Shown: positions 47,653 through 61,431, numbered from the stretch's first letter. The stretch is DNA of 64,000 nucleotides from Escherichia ruysiae (GCF_031323975.1 NZ_JAVIWS010000001.1:1178001-1242000); one strand, 5' to 3'. Program-made: numbers and translations. The notes: generated by a model from the letters alone, not told the origin.

Positions 47653-48651
47653 ATGAAACTTTTTCGTATCCTCGATCCTTTCACCTTAACCCTGGTCACG
47701 GTGGTGTTACTGGCTTCTTTCTTTCCGGCCAGAGGCGATTTCGTCCCCTTCTTTGAAAATCTGACCACGGCAGCCATTGCCCTGTTGTTCTTTATGCACG
47801 GCGCGAAGTTGTCGCGAGAGGCCATTATTGCAGGCGGTAGTCACTGGCGACTGCATTTGTGGGTGATGTGCAGTACCTTCGTGCTGTTTCCGGTTCTGGG
47901 CGTGTTGTTTGCCTGGTGGAAACCAGTAAACGTCGATCCAATGCTCTATTCCGGCTTTCTCTATCTTTGCATTCTCCCAGCCACCGTGCAGTCTGCAATC
48001 GCTTTTACCTCGATGGCGGGCGGTAACGTTGCGGCGGCCGTTTGTTCTGCATCAGCATCCAGCCTGCTGGGTATTTTCCTTTCGCCATTGCTGGTTGGTC
48101 TGGTGATGAATGTTCACGGTGCAGAGGGCAGCCTCGAACAGGTCGGTAAGATTATGCTGCAGCTGTTACTACCTTTTGTGTTGGGGCATCTTTCTCGCCC
48201 GTGGATTGGCAACTGGGTGGCGCGTAATAAAAAGTGGATTGCGAAAACTGACCAGACTTCCATTCTGTTGGTGGTCTATACGGCCTTCAGCGAAGCTGTT
48301 GTTAACGGCATCTGGCACAAAGTCGGTTGGGGTTCGCTGCTGTTTATTGTGGTAGTTAGCTGCGTATTGCTGGCTATTGTGATTGTGATTAACGTTTTTA
48401 TGGCGCGTCGACTGGGTTTCAATAAGGCAGATGAGATAACGATTGTCTTCTGTGGTTCGAAAAAGAGCCTGGCGAATGGTATTCCGATGGCGAACATTCT
48501 GTTCCCAACGTCAGTTATCGGTATGATGGTGCTGCCACTGATGATTTTCCATCAGATCCAGCTGATGGTTTGCGCGGTGCTGGCGCGTCGTTATAAGCGC
48601 CAGACCGAGCAACTACAGGCGCAGCAGGAAAGCCACGCAGGGAAGATTTAA
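47653..48651 (+). CDS. yfeH: YfeH, bile acid:Na+ symporter (BASS) family protein
   Basis: This 332-residue inner-membrane protein has about nine or ten helices and belongs to the SBF/BASS superfamily (PF13593-type). Conserved stretches include SAIAFTSMAGGNVAAAVCSASAS near the middle and FCGSKKSLANGIPMANILFP, which correspond to the crossover helices that bind sodium and substrate. The substrate is unknown. Its usual divergent regulator yfeR is reduced to a remnant, so regulation here must differ. Confidence 0.93.
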   Translation: MKLFRILDPFTLTLVTVVLLASFFPARGDFVPFFENLTTAAIALLFFMHGAKLSREAIIAGGSHWRLHLWVMCSTFVLFPVLGVLFAWWKPVNVDPMLYSGFLYLCILPATVQSAIAFTSMAGGNVAAAVCSASASSLLGIFLSPLLVGLVMNVHGAEGSLEQVGKIMLQLLLPFVLGHLSRPWIGNWVARNKKWIAKTDQTSILLVVYTAFSEAVVNGIWHKVGWGSLLFIVVVSCVLLAIVIVINVFMARRLGFNKADEITIVFCGSKKSLANGIPMANILFPTSVIGMMVLPLMIFHQIQLMVCAVLARRYKRQTEQLQAQQESHAGKI

Positions 48652-48866
48652 AGCGGACGTTTCAGGGGCTGAACCAGTTGCGTCAGCCCCTCGGTTTTAA
48701 TCAGCAGCGTGATTTGCATTAGCTCACCGAGTTTTCCTGCCGGGAACTCATCCTTGCGGGCAAACCACAAAAGATACTCTTCCGGCAGGTCGATTAAGCG
48801 ACGCCCTTTGTACTTGCCAAACGGCATTATCGTATTGGCTATTTCAATCAGCTGCTCTTTTTCCAT
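48648..48866 (-). CDS. ypeB: YpeB, small conserved protein (DUF3820)
   Basis: The 72-residue soluble protein carries the DUF3820 motif MPFGKYKGRRLIDLPEEYLLWF, a small domain also found at the end of some nucleases such as exonuclease X-like proteins. It starts one base after the ligA stop, so it is the downstream gene of zipA-ligA-ypeB, and its 3' end overlaps yfeH by four bases. Association with DNA ligase suggests a DNA-related role (inference). Confidence 0.9.
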   Translation of the reverse strand: MEKEQLIEIANTIMPFGKYKGRRLIDLPEEYLLWFARKDEFPAGKLGELMQITLLIKTEGLTQLVQPLKRPL

Positions 48867-48867
48867 C

Positions 48868-50892
<2,025 letters not shown>

Positions 50893-50901
50893 TCAATGCT
50901 A

Positions 50902-50923
50902 AAAACCCCCGACAAGCGGGGGT
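50902..50923 (-). terminator. Hairpin between zipA and ligA
   Basis: AACCCCCGCTTGTCGGGGGTT followed by TTTAGC on the minus strand; it should at least partly separate zipA and ligA transcripts. Confidence 0.7.
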
Positions 50924-50953
50924 TCGAAGAAGAGTTAATTTGCCTTAAGTGTA

Positions 50954-51946
50954 TCAGACGTTAGCGTCTTTCACTTCGCGGATGATGTCCTGATACTCGC
51001 GCAGTTTCTGCGGAGTCATCATACGGCGCTGATCGTCAAGAACTACGCCACCGACTTCATCAGCGATATGCTGCGCAGATTGCAGCATCAGCTTGAAGTT
51101 TTGCAGTTCATCACCATAAGACGGAACCTGCATAAAGATAGTGACGCCAGGAGTGGTGAAATCCTTCATTTCAGGATCGAATGTTCCCGGTTTCACCATA
51201 TTCGCCAGGCTGAATAACGCAGGGCCACTGCCGTCCGGGCTGAGATGACGATGGTAAATATTCATATCGCCAAAGATAAAGCCCGCCTGCTGAATGCTGT
51301 TAAGAAGCAGTTCACCATTCAGCTCGCTACCGTGATGCGCCGCGACGTTCATAATGATCACCGCTTCTTTACGCTTCGGCTTATCCATGACAGGTGCCGG
51401 TTCATTTACAGGTTCAGGCTGCGGTGCCGCTACGGGTTCCGCAACCTGGAAAGCCTGCTGCGCTGGTTGGGGCGCTGGCTGCGTCGGTTGCGGAGCTGGC
51501 GGTACTTGCGAAGCAACCTGCTGTTCAGGCTGCGGCTGGTAGGTCGGCTGCTGAACCGGCTGCGGTTGCTGAACCGGCTGCGCTGAATGCGGAGCATGTT
51601 GCGGCGATACCTGCGCTTCAGGCGGCTGCTGAACCGGTTGACGCGGCTGCGCAGACGCATAAGGCGGTTGGTACTGGTGTTGCGGCGACGGACGAGCAGC
51701 CTCATGCTCCTGGGCGTTAGCCGGGGCATGATTTACGCGGTGAACACGAACCTCACCAACGCCCTCATCATCTTCGACATCCTCATCATAAGAATCGTCG
51801 TCACGTTTTGACTTCATTCGTTTTAATGGCCGATCGCGGAACATAGAAGATCGTTCTTTACGGCTGGTCCAGAAACCATGTACCAGTAAAGCGATTATGG
51901 CGATCGCGCCAACAATGATTAATATCAGACGCAAATCCTGCATCAT
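50954..51946 (-). CDS. zipA: ZipA cell division protein
   Basis: The 330-residue bitopic protein tethers FtsZ to the inner membrane. An N-terminal membrane anchor (residues about 6-24) is followed by a charged region ([15 protein letters not shown]), a long Pro/Gln-rich linker (about 85-185) and the C-terminal FtsZ-binding domain (about 190-330). I chose ATG at 51946 ([11 protein letters not shown]); 17 upstream codons are open but have no support. The linker differs from the K-12 one I recall by several insertions and substitutions, as expected for a low-complexity tether. Confidence 0.96.
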   Translation of the reverse strand: MMQDLRLILIIVGAIAIIALLVHGFWTSRKERSSMFRDRPLKRMKSKRDDDSYDEDVEDDEGVGEVRVHRVNHAPANAQEHEAARPSPQHQYQPPYASAQPRQPVQQPPEAQVSPQHAPHSAQPVQQPQPVQQPTYQPQPEQQVASQVPPAPQPTQPAPQPAQQAFQVAEPVAAPQPEPVNEPAPVMDKPKRKEAVIIMNVAAHHGSELNGELLLNSIQQAGFIFGDMNIYHRHLSPDGSGPALFSLANMVKPGTFDPEMKDFTTPGVTIFMQVPSYGDELQNFKLMLQSAQHIADEVGGVVLDDQRRMMTPQKLREYQDIIREVKDANV

Positions 51947-52175
51947 TATATTCTCTGTTGTTCTAACACCTTGCCACCACGGCAAACATTTACTCACTAA
52001 GAGTATTTGCCGATTACCTCGAGTGCAAGTGCACTCTTAACTTTCACAGCACAAAGATAGATGAAATCGTGCTTTTTGCTGTTTTTTCGAACATATCCTA
52101 ACTGTCCATTGCGCAATTACCCGGTAAAATACGCAGAATTTTCCTGGGATTGGTCAAAAGGAGCATCTCCTGATT

Positions 52176-52937
52176 ATGGTTTCAACATACACATCTTCCC
52201 CACGCAGCGGTTTTTACTATTTTGCGCAAGGCTGGAAGCTCGTCTCGCAACCCGGGATTCGGCGTTTTGTCATTTTACCTCTGTTGGTCAATATTTTGTT
52301 GATGGGAAGTGCATTCTGGTGGCTCTTTACCCAACTGGATGTCTGGATCCCATCATTAATGAGCCACGTGCCTGACTGGCTGCAATGGTTAAGCTATTTG
52401 CTGTGGCCTGTCGCGGTTCTCTCCGTGCTGCTGATTTTTGGCTATTTTTTCTCAACTATTGCGAACTGGATTGCCGCGCCATTTAACGGTTTATTGGCTG
52501 AACAACTGGAAGCAAGGCTGACAGGCGCTACGCCGCCGGATACCGGAATTTTGGGTATCATGAAAGATGTGCCGCGAATTATGAAACGCGAATGGCAAAA
52601 ATTTGCGTGGTATTTGCCACGCGCCATCGTATTGCTGATCCTCTACTTTATCCCTGGCATCGGGCAAACCGTCGCGCCAGTGTTGTGGTTCCTGTTCAGC
52701 GCCTGGATGTTAGCCATTCAGTACTGCGACTATCCGTTCGACAACCACAAAGTGCCGTTCAAAGAAATGCGCACTGCCCTGCGCACGCGCAAAATCACTA
52801 ACATGCAGTTTGGCGCATTAACGAGTCTGTTCACGATGATCCCGGTGCTCAACCTGTTCATCATGCCGGTGGCCGTCTGTGGCGCGACAGCAATGTGGGT
52901 CGATTGCTATCGCGCTAAACATGCACTATGGCGGTAA
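52176..52937 (+). CDS. cysZ: CysZ sulfate transporter
   Basis: This 253-residue inner-membrane protein of the EI24/CysZ family has four main hydrophobic segments (about 30-55, 70-95, 145-170, 205-235). It mediates sulfate uptake needed for cysteine synthesis. The start is [12 protein letters not shown]. It lies upstream of cysK on the same strand and has its own terminator. Regulation by CysB is known in E. coli; I cannot see a certain site. Confidence 0.95.
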   Translation: MVSTYTSSPRSGFYYFAQGWKLVSQPGIRRFVILPLLVNILLMGSAFWWLFTQLDVWIPSLMSHVPDWLQWLSYLLWPVAVLSVLLIFGYFFSTIANWIAAPFNGLLAEQLEARLTGATPPDTGILGIMKDVPRIMKREWQKFAWYLPRAIVLLILYFIPGIGQTVAPVLWFLFSAWMLAIQYCDYPFDNHKVPFKEMRTALRTRKITNMQFGALTSLFTMIPVLNLFIMPVAVCGATAMWVDCYRAKHALWR

Positions 52938-52975
52938 CAATCTTCCGGTTATTTTGTAAACTATTTGTATGAAAC

Positions 52976-52997
52976 AAGGGTGGCTTATGCCACCCTT
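52976..52997 (+). terminator. Terminator of cysZ
   Basis: AAGGGTGGC pairs with GCCACCCTT around TTAT, followed by ATTCC; 38 bases after the stop. Confidence 0.7.
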
Positions 52998-53120
52998 ATT
53001 CCATCTTGCAAGTCATTATTTCCCTTCTGCATATAGATATGCTAAATCCTTACTTCCGCATATTCTCTGAGCGGGTATGCTACCTGTTGTATCCCAATTT
53101 CATACAGTTAAGGACAGGCC

Positions 53121-54092
53121 ATGAGTAAGATTTTTGAAGATAACTCGCTGACTATCGGTCACACACCGCTGGTTCGCCTGAATCGCATCGGTAACGGACG
53201 TATTCTGGCGAAGGTGGAATCTCGTAACCCCAGCTTCAGCGTTAAGTGCCGTATCGGTGCCAATATGATTTGGGATGCCGAAAAACGCGGCGTGCTGAAA
53301 CCCGGCGTTGAACTGGTTGAACCCACCAGCGGCAACACTGGTATTGCTCTGGCTTATGTGGCAGCCGCTCGCGGTTATAAACTCACTCTGACCATGCCAG
53401 AGACAATGAGTATTGAACGCCGCAAACTGCTGAAAGCCCTGGGCGCAAACCTGGTACTGACTGAAGGCGCGAAGGGCATGAAAGGCGCGATTCAAAAAGC
53501 AGAAGAAATTGTCGCCAGTAACCCAGAGAAATACCTGCTGCTACAACAATTCAGCAACCCGGCGAATCCGGAAATTCATGAAAAAACCACCGGTCCGGAG
53601 ATCTGGGAAGATACCGACGGTCAGGTTGATGTATTTATTGCGGGTGTCGGTACTGGCGGTACGCTGACCGGCGTCAGCCGCTACATTAAAGGCACCAAAG
53701 GCAAGACTGACCTCATCTCTGTTGCCGTTGAGCCAACCGATTCTCCCGTTATCGCCCAGGCGCTGGCAGGTGAAGAAATCAAACCCGGCCCGCATAAAAT
53801 CCAGGGCATCGGCGCTGGCTTTATCCCGGCGAACCTTGATCTCAAACTGGTCGATAAAGTTATTGGCATCACCAATGAAGAAGCTATCTCTACTGCACGT
53901 CGTTTAATGGAAGAAGAAGGCATTCTTGCCGGAATCTCTTCCGGTGCGGCGGTTGCTGCGGCGTTGAAACTACAAGAAGATGAAAGCTTTACCAATAAGA
54001 ATATTGTGGTTATTCTGCCATCATCGGGTGAGCGTTATTTAAGCACCGCATTATTTGCCGATCTCTTTACCGAAAAAGAATTGCAACAGTAA
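53121..54092 (+). CDS. cysK: CysK O-acetylserine sulfhydrylase A
   Basis: The 323-residue PLP enzyme makes cysteine from O-acetylserine and sulfide. The PLP lysine is Lys42 ([11 protein letters not shown]), the phosphate-binding and substrate loop is [11 protein letters not shown] and the [10 protein letters not shown] loop binds the cofactor phosphate. It interacts with the C-terminus of CysE and with contact-dependent toxin CdiA in some strains. It is monocistronic between cysZ and ptsH, and known to be activated by CysB. Confidence 0.98.
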   Translation: MSKIFEDNSLTIGHTPLVRLNRIGNGRILAKVESRNPSFSVKCRIGANMIWDAEKRGVLKPGVELVEPTSGNTGIALAYVAAARGYKLTLTMPETMSIERRKLLKALGANLVLTEGAKGMKGAIQKAEEIVASNPEKYLLLQQFSNPANPEIHEKTTGPEIWEDTDGQVDVFIAGVGTGGTLTGVSRYIKGTKGKTDLISVAVEPTDSPVIAQALAGEEIKPGPHKIQGIGAGFIPANLDLKLVDKVIGITNEEAISTARRLMEEEGILAGISSGAAVAAALKLQEDESFTNKNIVVILPSSGERYLSTALFADLFTEKELQQ

Positions 54093-54114
54093 TGCCAGGT
54101 TGTTAAAAATGCGT

Positions 54115-54142
54115 AAAAAAGCACCTTTTCAGGTGCTTTTTT
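54115..54142 (+). terminator. Terminator of cysK
   Basis: AAAAAAGCACCT and AGGTGCTTTTTT around TTTC. Confidence 0.9.
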
Positions 54143-54475
54143 GTGGCCTACTTCAAATTTTAGCCTCTCCTGGCATTGATTCAGCCTGTCGGAACTGGTA
54201 TTTAACCTGACTAATTATTTTGATGCGCGAAATTAATCGTTACAGGAAAAGCCTTAGCTGAATCGATTTTATGATTTGGTTCAATTCTTCCTTTAGCGGC
54301 ATAATGTTTAATGATGAACGAAACGTCAGCGGTCGATATCCGCCAGCAATGGACTGTACAGAACACTTCGTGCGTCGCGTCTGTTAAAAACTGGCGCTAA
54401 CAATACAGGCTAAAGTCAAACCGCCAGGCTAGACTTTAGTTCCACAACACTAAACCTATAAGTTGGGGAAATACA
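54143..54475 (+). promoter_or_regulatory. ptsHIcrr promoter/leader region
   Basis: This 333-bp gap contains no ORF. In E. coli it carries the CRP- and Mlc-controlled ptsH promoters; I do not assign exact -35/-10 boxes. Just before ptsH, an 8-bp inverted repeat (CTAAAGTC 54410-54417, GACTTTAG 54432-54439) would form a leader hairpin upstream of the TTGGGGAAA ribosome site. A further promoter for crr lies within ptsI in K-12. Confidence 0.6.
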
Positions 54476-54733
54476 ATGTTCCAGCAAGAAGTTACCATTA
54501 CCGCTCCGAACGGTCTGCACACCCGCCCTGCTGCCCAGTTTGTAAAAGAAGCTAAGGGCTTCACTTCTGAAATTACTGTGACTTCCAACGGCAAAAGCGC
54601 CAGCGCGAAAAGCCTGTTTAAACTGCAGACTCTGGGCCTGACTCAAGGGACCGTTGTGACTATCTCCGCTGAAGGCGAAGACGAGCAGAAAGCGGTTGAA
54701 CATCTGGTTAAACTGATGGCGGAACTCGAGTAA
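54476..54733 (+). CDS. ptsH: HPr, PTS phosphocarrier protein
   Basis: The 85-residue HPr carries phosphate from enzyme I to EIIA proteins. His15 is in [11 protein letters not shown] and the Ser46 region is KSASAKSLF. Sequence and length match E. coli HPr. First gene of ptsHI-crr; ptsI follows after 44 bp. Confidence 0.98.
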
Positions 54734-54777
54734 TTTCCCGGGTTCTTTTAAAAATCAGTCACAAGTAAGGTAGGGTT

Positions 54778-56505
54778 ATGATTTCAGGCATTTTAGCATC
54801 CCCGGGTATCGCTTTCGGTAAAGCTCTGCTTCTGAAAGAAGACGAAATCGTCATTGACCGGAAAAAAATTTCTGCCGACCAGGTTGATCAGGAAGTTGAA
54901 CGTTTTCTGAGCGGTCGTGCCAAGGCATCAGCCCAGCTGGAAACGATCAAAACGAAAGCTGGTGAAACGTTCGGTGAAGAAAAAGAAGCCATCTTTGAAG
55001 GGCATATTATGCTGCTCGAAGATGAGGAGCTGGAGCAGGAAATCATAGCCCTGATTAAAGATAAGCACATGACGGCTGACGCAGCTGCTCATGAAGTTAT
55101 TGAAGGTCAGGCTTCTGCCCTGGAAGAACTGGATGATGAATACCTGAAAGAGCGTGCGGCTGACGTGCGTGATATCGGTAAGCGCCTGCTGCGCAACATC
55201 CTGGGTCTGAAGATTATCGATCTGAGCGCCATTCAGGATGAAGTCATTCTGGTTGCCGCTGACCTGACACCGTCCGAAACCGCACAGTTGAACCTGAAGA
55301 AGGTGCTGGGTTTCATCACCGACGCGGGTGGCCGTACTTCCCACACTTCTATTATGGCGCGTTCTCTGGAGCTGCCGGCCATCGTGGGTACTGGTAGCGT
55401 CACTTCGCAGGTGAAAAATGACGACTATCTGATTCTGGATGCCGTAAATAATCAGGTTTACGTCAATCCAACCAACGAAGTTATCGATAAATTGCGCGCT
55501 GTTCAGGAGCAAGTTGCTTCTGAAAAAGCAGAGCTTGCTAAACTGAAAGATCTCCCGGCTATTACGCTGGACGGTCACCAGGTAGAAGTGTGCGCTAACA
55601 TCGGTACTGTTCGTGATGTTGAAGGTGCAGAACGTAACGGCGCTGAAGGCGTTGGTCTGTATCGTACTGAATTCTTGTTCATGGACCGCGACGCGCTGCC
55701 AACAGAAGAAGAACAGTTTGCTGCCTATAAAGCAGTGGCTGAAGCGTGTGGTTCGCAGGCTGTTATCGTTCGTACCATGGACATTGGCGGCGACAAAGAG
55801 CTGCCGTACATGAACTTCCCGAAAGAAGAGAACCCGTTCCTCGGCTGGCGTGCTATCCGTATCGCGATGGATCGTAAAGAGATCCTGCGCGATCAGCTCC
55901 GCGCTATCCTGCGTGCCTCTGCTTTCGGTAAATTGCGCATCATGTTCCCGATGATCATCTCTGTCGAAGAAGTTCGCGCTCTGCGCAAAGAGATCGAAAT
56001 CTACAAACAGGAACTGCGTGACGAAGGTAAAGCGTTTGACGAATCAATTGAAATTGGCGTAATGGTGGAAACACCGGCTGCCGCAACAATTGCGCGTCAT
56101 TTAGCCAAAGAAGTTGATTTCTTTAGTATCGGCACCAATGATTTAACGCAGTACACTCTGGCAGTTGACCGTGGTAATGATATGATTTCACACCTTTACC
56201 AGCCAATGTCACCGTCCGTGCTGAACTTGATCAAGCAAGTTATTGATGCTTCTCATGCTGAAGGCAAATGGACTGGCATGTGTGGTGAGCTTGCTGGCGA
56301 TGAACGTGCTACACTTCTGTTGCTGGGGATGGGTCTGGACGAATTCTCTATGAGCGCCATTTCTATCCCGCGCATTAAGAAGATTATCCGTAACACGAAC
56401 TTCGAAGATGCGAAGGTGTTAGCAGAGCAGGCTCTTGCTCAACCGACAACGGACGAGTTAATGACGCTGGTTAACAAGTTCATTGAAGAAAAAACAATCT
56501 GCTAA
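54778..56505 (+). CDS. ptsI: PTS enzyme I
   Basis: This 575-residue PEP-protein phosphotransferase is the entry point of the PTS. The N-terminal helical HPr-binding domain is followed by the swivelling domain with the phospho-histidine in [13 protein letters not shown] (His189 in E. coli), then the PEP-binding barrel ([27 protein letters not shown] and Cys502 in [11 protein letters not shown]). It phosphorylates HPr. It is co-transcribed with ptsH and crr. Confidence 0.98.
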   Translation: MISGILASPGIAFGKALLLKEDEIVIDRKKISADQVDQEVERFLSGRAKASAQLETIKTKAGETFGEEKEAIFEGHIMLLEDEELEQEIIALIKDKHMTADAAAHEVIEGQASALEELDDEYLKERAADVRDIGKRLLRNILGLKIIDLSAIQDEVILVAADLTPSETAQLNLKKVLGFITDAGGRTSHTSIMARSLELPAIVGTGSVTSQVKNDDYLILDAVNNQVYVNPTNEVIDKLRAVQEQVASEKAELAKLKDLPAITLDGHQVEVCANIGTVRDVEGAERNGAEGVGLYRTEFLFMDRDALPTEEEQFAAYKAVAEACGSQAVIVRTMDIGGDKELPYMNFPKEENPFLGWRAIRIAMDRKEILRDQLRAILRASAFGKLRIMFPMIISVEEVRALRKEIEIYKQELRDEGKAFDESIEIGVMVETPAAATIARHLAKEVDFFSIGTNDLTQYTLAVDRGNDMISHLYQPMSPSVLNLIKQVIDASHAEGKWTGMCGELAGDERATLLLLGMGLDEFSMSAISIPRIKKIIRNTNFEDAKVLAEQALAQPTTDELMTLVNKFIEEKTIC

Positions 56506-56545
56506 TCCACGAGATGCGGCCCAATTTACTGCTTAGGAGAAGATC

Positions 56546-57055
56546 ATGGGTTTGTTCGATAAACTGAAATCTCTGGTTTCCGATGACAAAAAGGATACCG
56601 GAACTATTGAGATCATTGCTCCGCTCTCTGGCGAGATCGTCAATATCGAAGACGTGCCGGATGTCGTTTTTGCGGAAAAAATCGTTGGTGATGGCATTGC
56701 TATCAAACCAACTGGTAACAAAATGGTCGCTCCGGTTGACGGCACCATTGGTAAAATCTTTGAAACCAACCACGCGTTCTCTATCGAATCCGATAGCGGC
56801 GTTGAGCTGTTCGTCCACTTCGGTATCGACACCGTTGAACTGAAAGGCGAAGGCTTCAAGCGTATTGCTGAAGAAGGTCAGCGCGTGAAAGTTGGCGATA
56901 CGGTTATTGAATTCGATCTGCCGCTGCTGGAAGAGAAAGCCAAGTCTACCCTGACTCCGGTTGTTATCTCCAACATGGACGAAATCAAAGAACTGATCAA
57001 ACTGTCCGGTAGCGTGACTGTGGGTGAAACCCCGGTTATCCGCATCAAGAAGTAA
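56546..57055 (+). CDS. crr: EIIA-Glc (Crr)
   Basis: The 169-residue glucose-specific EIIA passes phosphate from HPr to PtsG and other EIIB proteins and, by its phosphorylation state, controls adenylate cyclase and inducer exclusion. The active-site histidines are His76 ([10 protein letters not shown]) and phospho-acceptor His91 (FVHFGIDTV). An amphipathic N-terminal helix ([12 protein letters not shown]) binds membranes. 40 bp after ptsI; a strong terminator follows. Confidence 0.98.
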
Positions 57056-57069
57056 TTCTTGCCGCAATG

Positions 57070-57097
57070 AAAAATGGCGCCATCGGCGCCATTTTTT
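57070..57097. terminator. Bidirectional terminator between crr and pdxK
   Basis: AAAATGGCGCC and GGCGCCATTTTTTT around ATC; the genes converge. Confidence 0.9.
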
Positions 57098-57948
57098 TAT
57101 GCTTCTAACAGCGGCGGCAAAATCAATTCATCGCTCTCATGTTGCTGGGTATAACGCATTACCTCCAGCACACGTAAGCCCGCGCTGTGTACTGCGTCGG
57201 TTAACGCCTTCCCTTTCAGTAATCCACTAATAAGCTGGGCGCAAAACAGATCGCCAGTACCTTTCAGGTCGGTTTTTACCCGTGAATGGGAAATGACATT
57301 CACGCTATCGGCACTGACCACCACCACCTGCATCTCCTGGTGTTCTTCATTGCCGGAGGCGCTGGTAACAACCACCCATTTTAATGTCTCTGAAAGCAGG
57401 CTTTTTGCAGCAGCAATGGCGCTGTCGAGGTCGCGGCAGTTTTTACCGGTCAATATTTCCAGCTCAAAGATATTTGGCGTAATCCCCTGCGCCAGCGGCA
57501 GTAAATATTGCCGATACGCATCGGGAAGATCAGCTTTGACGTAAATACCGCTATCAATATCGCCAATCACCGGATCAACCATAATCAGCAAGTCAGGATG
57601 CTCTTCGCGTAAGGCTGTCAGCCATTCAGCAAGGATTTTGATTTGCGATGCCGTCCCCATATAGCCCGTGGTAACAGCGCGAAGTTGGCGCAGCGCATCA
57701 CGCTCCTGAAGCGCACGCAAATAGCCACTAAACCACTCGTCCGGAATCGCACCACCGTAGAACGTATCGTAATGCGGCGTATTGCTCAGCAACACGGTCG
57801 GCACGGCAAAGACATTCAGGCCGTTCTGTTTAATCGCAGGCACGGCAATGCTGTTACCTACGCTGCCGTACACCACCTGCGACTGCACGGCGACGATATC
57901 CGCCTGCAGCGCCCTGCTCTTATCGTTAAACAACAACAAACTACTCAT
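57097..57948 (-). CDS. pdxK: PdxK pyridoxine/pyridoxal/pyridoxamine kinase
   Basis: The 283-residue ribokinase-superfamily enzyme phosphorylates B6 vitamers and hydroxymethylpyrimidine. The anion-hole and catalytic base motif is [16 protein letters not shown] near residue 220, and the substrate region is [15 protein letters not shown] near the N-terminus. Length matches E. coli PdxK. It is separate from the pts operon and converges on crr. Confidence 0.96.
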   Translation of the reverse strand: MSSLLLFNDKSRALQADIVAVQSQVVYGSVGNSIAVPAIKQNGLNVFAVPTVLLSNTPHYDTFYGGAIPDEWFSGYLRALQERDALRQLRAVTTGYMGTASQIKILAEWLTALREEHPDLLIMVDPVIGDIDSGIYVKADLPDAYRQYLLPLAQGITPNIFELEILTGKNCRDLDSAIAAAKSLLSETLKWVVVTSASGNEEHQEMQVVVVSADSVNVISHSRVKTDLKGTGDLFCAQLISGLLKGKALTDAVHSAGLRVLEVMRYTQQHESDELILPPLLEA

Positions 57949-57975
57949 TTAGTTTTTCTCCTTGCCGATGATCCC

Positions 57976-58026
<51 letters not shown>

Positions 58027-58027
58027 C

Positions 58028-58420
<393 letters not shown>

Positions 58421-58422
58421 AC

Positions 58423-59334
58423 TCAAATCCCCGCCCCCTGGCTAAAGTGTTCTTCGCCAAATACGCCGGTGGAAAGGTAGCGATCGCCGCGATCGCAGAT
58501 AATCGCCACCACTACCGCGCCAGCGTTAGCTTTTGCCACGCGCAGCGCACCAGCAACCGCGCCGCCAGAACTAACGCCGCAGAAAATCCCTTCCCGCACC
58601 GCCAGTTCGCGCATGGTGTTTTCCGCATCGCGCTGATGAATATCCAGCACCTCATCCACCAGCGAGGCGTTGAAAATCCCCGGCAGATACTCTGCTGGCC
58701 AGCGGCGAATGCCCGGAATGCTGCTGCCCTCTTCTGGCTGCAGGCCGACAATGGTCACCGGTTTGGATTGCTCGCGCATAAACCGTGACACACCGGTAAT
58801 GGTGCCGGTTGTCCCCATACTGGAGACAAAATGGGTAATGCGACCGCCAGTTTGCTGCCAGATTTCCGGCCCGGTGGTGGTGTAATGGGCGTAGGGGTTA
58901 TCGGGGTTGTTGAACTGATCGAGCAACTTGCCTTCGCCCCGGTTCGCCATTTCCAGCGCCAGATCGCGCGCGCCTTCCATGCCTTGTTCTTTGGTCACCA
59001 GAATCAGCTCCGCACCGTAGGCACGCATCGCCGCACGGCGTTCCTGGCTCATGTTGTCGGGCATCAGCAATTTCATGCGATAGCCTTTTAGCGCGGCGAT
59101 CATTGCCAGCGCAATGCCGGTGTTACCGCTGGTGGCTTCAATCAACACATCGCCCGGTTTAATCTCACCGCGTTTTTCCGCCTCAACAATCATCGATAGC
59201 GCCGCACGATCTTTCACCGAACCTGCCGGATTATTACCTTCCAGCTTTAACCAGACTTCACTGCCGTTATCCGGCCCCATTCGCTGTAACTTCACCAGAG
59301 GCGTATTGCCTATTGTTTGTTCTAATGTACTCAC
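58423..59334 (-). CDS. cysM: CysM O-acetylserine sulfhydrylase B
   Basis: The 303-residue PLP enzyme synthesises cysteine and, unlike CysK, also accepts thiosulfate to give S-sulfocysteine. The PLP lysine is Lys41 (NPAGSVKDRAA), with [11 protein letters not shown] and SSMGTTGTITG loops. It is downstream of cysPTWA on the same strand, separated by a hairpin and a REP element, matching its function with the sulfate/thiosulfate importer. Confidence 0.97.
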   Translation of the reverse strand: MSTLEQTIGNTPLVKLQRMGPDNGSEVWLKLEGNNPAGSVKDRAALSMIVEAEKRGEIKPGDVLIEATSGNTGIALAMIAALKGYRMKLLMPDNMSQERRAAMRAYGAELILVTKEQGMEGARDLALEMANRGEGKLLDQFNNPDNPYAHYTTTGPEIWQQTGGRITHFVSSMGTTGTITGVSRFMREQSKPVTIVGLQPEEGSSIPGIRRWPAEYLPGIFNASLVDEVLDIHQRDAENTMRELAVREGIFCGVSSGGAVAGALRVAKANAGAVVVAIICDRGDRYLSTGVFGEEHFSQGAGI

Positions 59335-59357
59335 GATCTCTGTCCATACATGGTGTT

Positions 59358-59394
59358 GCCTGATGCGACGCTTGCGCGTCTTATCAGGCCTACA
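59358..59394. repeat. Single REP element between cysA and cysM
   Basis: GCCTGATGCGACGC and GTCTTATCAGGCCTACA form the standard REP hairpin, nearly the same as the REP at 34015. Confidence 0.85.
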
Positions 59395-59419
59395 GGTTAC
59401 AAAACCTTGCCATTAAAAA

Positions 59420-59447
59420 GCCCGGATCGCGGGAAGCGCCTCCGGGC
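59420..59447 (-). terminator. Hairpin downstream of cysA
   Basis: GCCCGGA pairs with TCCGGGC; on the minus strand it is followed by TTTTTAATG. It probably reduces read-through into cysM. Confidence 0.65.
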
Positions 59448-59468
59448 GTTTAACATTCACTCAACCTA

Positions 59469-60566
59469 TCAGGCGCTTTGTGCGAGAGCAAGTTCCTCAT
59501 CGAGGGTTTCGATACGCTCGTCACCGTTATACAGCCGCGCATGTTGCAGCCCAACAAACAGGCGATCGCCGCGTACTGGCGCGTCATCCCCGCGCATCAC
59601 CACGGTTAGCGGGTCGTCATACCATCCCAGCGGCTGCACCACTAATTGGGTGTAGTGGCCTTTCGGGCTGGCCTCCAGTACCTGTACCGGCAGTGGCGAA
59701 TCGAGGCTGGTACGGCGGCTGATATCCACTTCCCACGGGCGCAGGAAGAGATCCACCGGCCCCTGATAGGCAGGCGTATATCCCAGCGGCCAACGGTGCG
59801 CGCCAACGTGGAACTGCCCGCCGCGAATGGTGCCACGCAGACGGTTTACTTCGCCCATAAATTCCAGCACAAAACGGGTCGCCGGTTCGCGCCATACCTG
59901 ATCCGGCGCGTCAGCCTGTTCAATATTGCCCTGGCTCATCACCACCACGCGGTTAGCGACTTCCATCGCTTCTTCCTGGTCGTGGGTCACAAAGACGCTG
60001 GTGAATTTCAGTTCTTCATGCAGTTGACGCAACCAACGACGCAGCTCTTTACGCACCTGCGCATCCAGTGCGCCAAACGGTTCATCAAGTAGCAGAATTT
60101 GCGGTTCAACAGCAAGCGCGCGCGCCAGCGCCACACGCTGTTTCTGACCGCCGGAAAGCTGCGCCGGATAACGATCCGCCAGATGAGCAAGCTGCACCAT
60201 CTCCAGCAATTTTGTCACTTTCGCTTTGATGGCTGCGGCATTTGGCCGCTCGCGACGCGGCAGCACCGTTAGGCCAAAAGCGATATTGTCGAATACCGTC
60301 ATATGGCGGAACAACGCGTAATGCTGGAACACGAAACCGACTTTACGGTCGCGCGCGTGCAGGCGGCTGACGTCAGTGCCGTGGAAGCGAATATGTCCGC
60401 TGGTTTGATGTTCCAGCCCGGCAATAATACGCAGCAGCGTGGTTTTCCCGGAACCGGACGGCCCCAGCAGCGCGACCATCTGGCCTGAAGGAATATCCAG
60501 TGAGATATCGTTCAGCACCTGGGTGCGACCAAAAGACTTCTTAATCCTGGCAATCTCAATGCTCAT
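59469..60566 (-). CDS. cysA: CysA sulfate/thiosulfate ABC transporter ATPase
   Basis: This 365-residue ATPase subunit has Walker [12 protein letters not shown] (near 33-43), signature [14 protein letters not shown], Walker [13 protein letters not shown] and switch histidine in FVTHDQEEA. The C-terminal third is an OB-type regulatory domain. It energises CysT-CysW with CysP or Sbp as binding proteins. It overlaps cysW by 11 bases. Confidence 0.97.
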   Translation of the reverse strand: MSIEIARIKKSFGRTQVLNDISLDIPSGQMVALLGPSGSGKTTLLRIIAGLEHQTSGHIRFHGTDVSRLHARDRKVGFVFQHYALFRHMTVFDNIAFGLTVLPRRERPNAAAIKAKVTKLLEMVQLAHLADRYPAQLSGGQKQRVALARALAVEPQILLLDEPFGALDAQVRKELRRWLRQLHEELKFTSVFVTHDQEEAMEVANRVVVMSQGNIEQADAPDQVWREPATRFVLEFMGEVNRLRGTIRGGQFHVGAHRWPLGYTPAYQGPVDLFLRPWEVDISRRTSLDSPLPVQVLEASPKGHYTQLVVQPLGWYDDPLTVVMRGDDAPVRGDRLFVGLQHARLYNGDERIETLDEELALAQSA

Positions 60567-61431
60567 GATGTTCCTCCTGCTGCGCGCGTTTTTCCTGATT
60601 CTCCAGGCGCCATTGCAACATACTCTTCAAAAACAGGGTGATAATCGCCATCAGCGTCAATAACGCCGCAGCGGTAAAGGAGCCGACAGTGTTGTAGTCC
60701 TGCTCCAGCAATTCAATTTGTAACGGCAGCGACAGCGTTTCACCGCGAATCGAGCCGGAAACCACCGACACCGCGCCAAACTCACCAATTGCGCGGGCGT
60801 TGGTCAGCACTACACCGTAAAGTAGCGCCCAGCGAATATTCGGCAATGTGACGCGACGAAACATCTGCCAGCCAGATGCACCAAGCAAAATCGCCGCTTC
60901 GTCTTCCTGGCTGCCCTGGCTTAACATCACCGGCACCAGCTCGCGCACCACGAACGGGCAAGTCACGAAGATAGTGACCAGCACCATCCCCGGCCACGAG
61001 AACATAATTTGCAGGTTATGCTCGTCGAGCCAACCGCCCAGCGGGCCATTCGAGCCGTAAAACAGCAGATAGACCAGACCGGCAACCACCGGCGATACGG
61101 CAAACGGGATGTCCAGCAGCGTCAGCAGCAACTGACGTCCCGGAAAATCAAAACGCGTCACCAGCCAGGCCAGCAGAATGCCGAATACCAGGTTTACCGG
61201 TACGGCAATCAGGGCGATCATCACCGTCAGCCAGATGGCGTGCAGCATGTCCGGGTCGGCCAGATTCTGTAAAACCGGCATCAGCCCTTTGCTGAATGCC
61301 TGCACGAAGATGTAAATCATTGGCACCAGCAGGATGAACGCCGAAACCAGCATCCCGGTGCCAATCAGAAACCATTTGCCCCAGTTAATCGGGCGCGCGT
61401 CATAACGCTTCAATTGGGTAACTTCCGCCAT
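60556..61431 (-). CDS. cysW: CysW sulfate/thiosulfate ABC permease
   Basis: The 291-residue inner-membrane permease has about six helices and the EAA loop ([24 protein letters not shown]) that contacts CysA. It pairs with CysT. Its start shares one base with the cysT stop and its end overlaps cysA by 11 bases, so translation is coupled. Confidence 0.97.
   Translation of the reverse strand: MAEVTQLKRYDARPINWGKWFLIGTGMLVSAFILLVPMIYIFVQAFSKGLMPVLQNLADPDMLHAIWLTVMIALIAVPVNLVFGILLAWLVTRFDFPGRQLLLTLLDIPFAVSPVVAGLVYLLFYGSNGPLGGWLDEHNLQIMFSWPGMVLVTIFVTCPFVVRELVPVMLSQGSQEDEAAILLGASGWQMFRRVTLPNIRWALLYGVVLTNARAIGEFGAVSVVSGSIRGETLSLPLQIELLEQDYNTVGSFTAAALLTLMAIITLFLKSMLQWRLENQEKRAQQEEHHEH

Noticed and set aside
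51245..51729. Arg/Leu- or Ala-rich repetitive frames opposite zipA
   Set aside because: They arise from the Pro/Gln-rich linker codons of zipA read in other frames.
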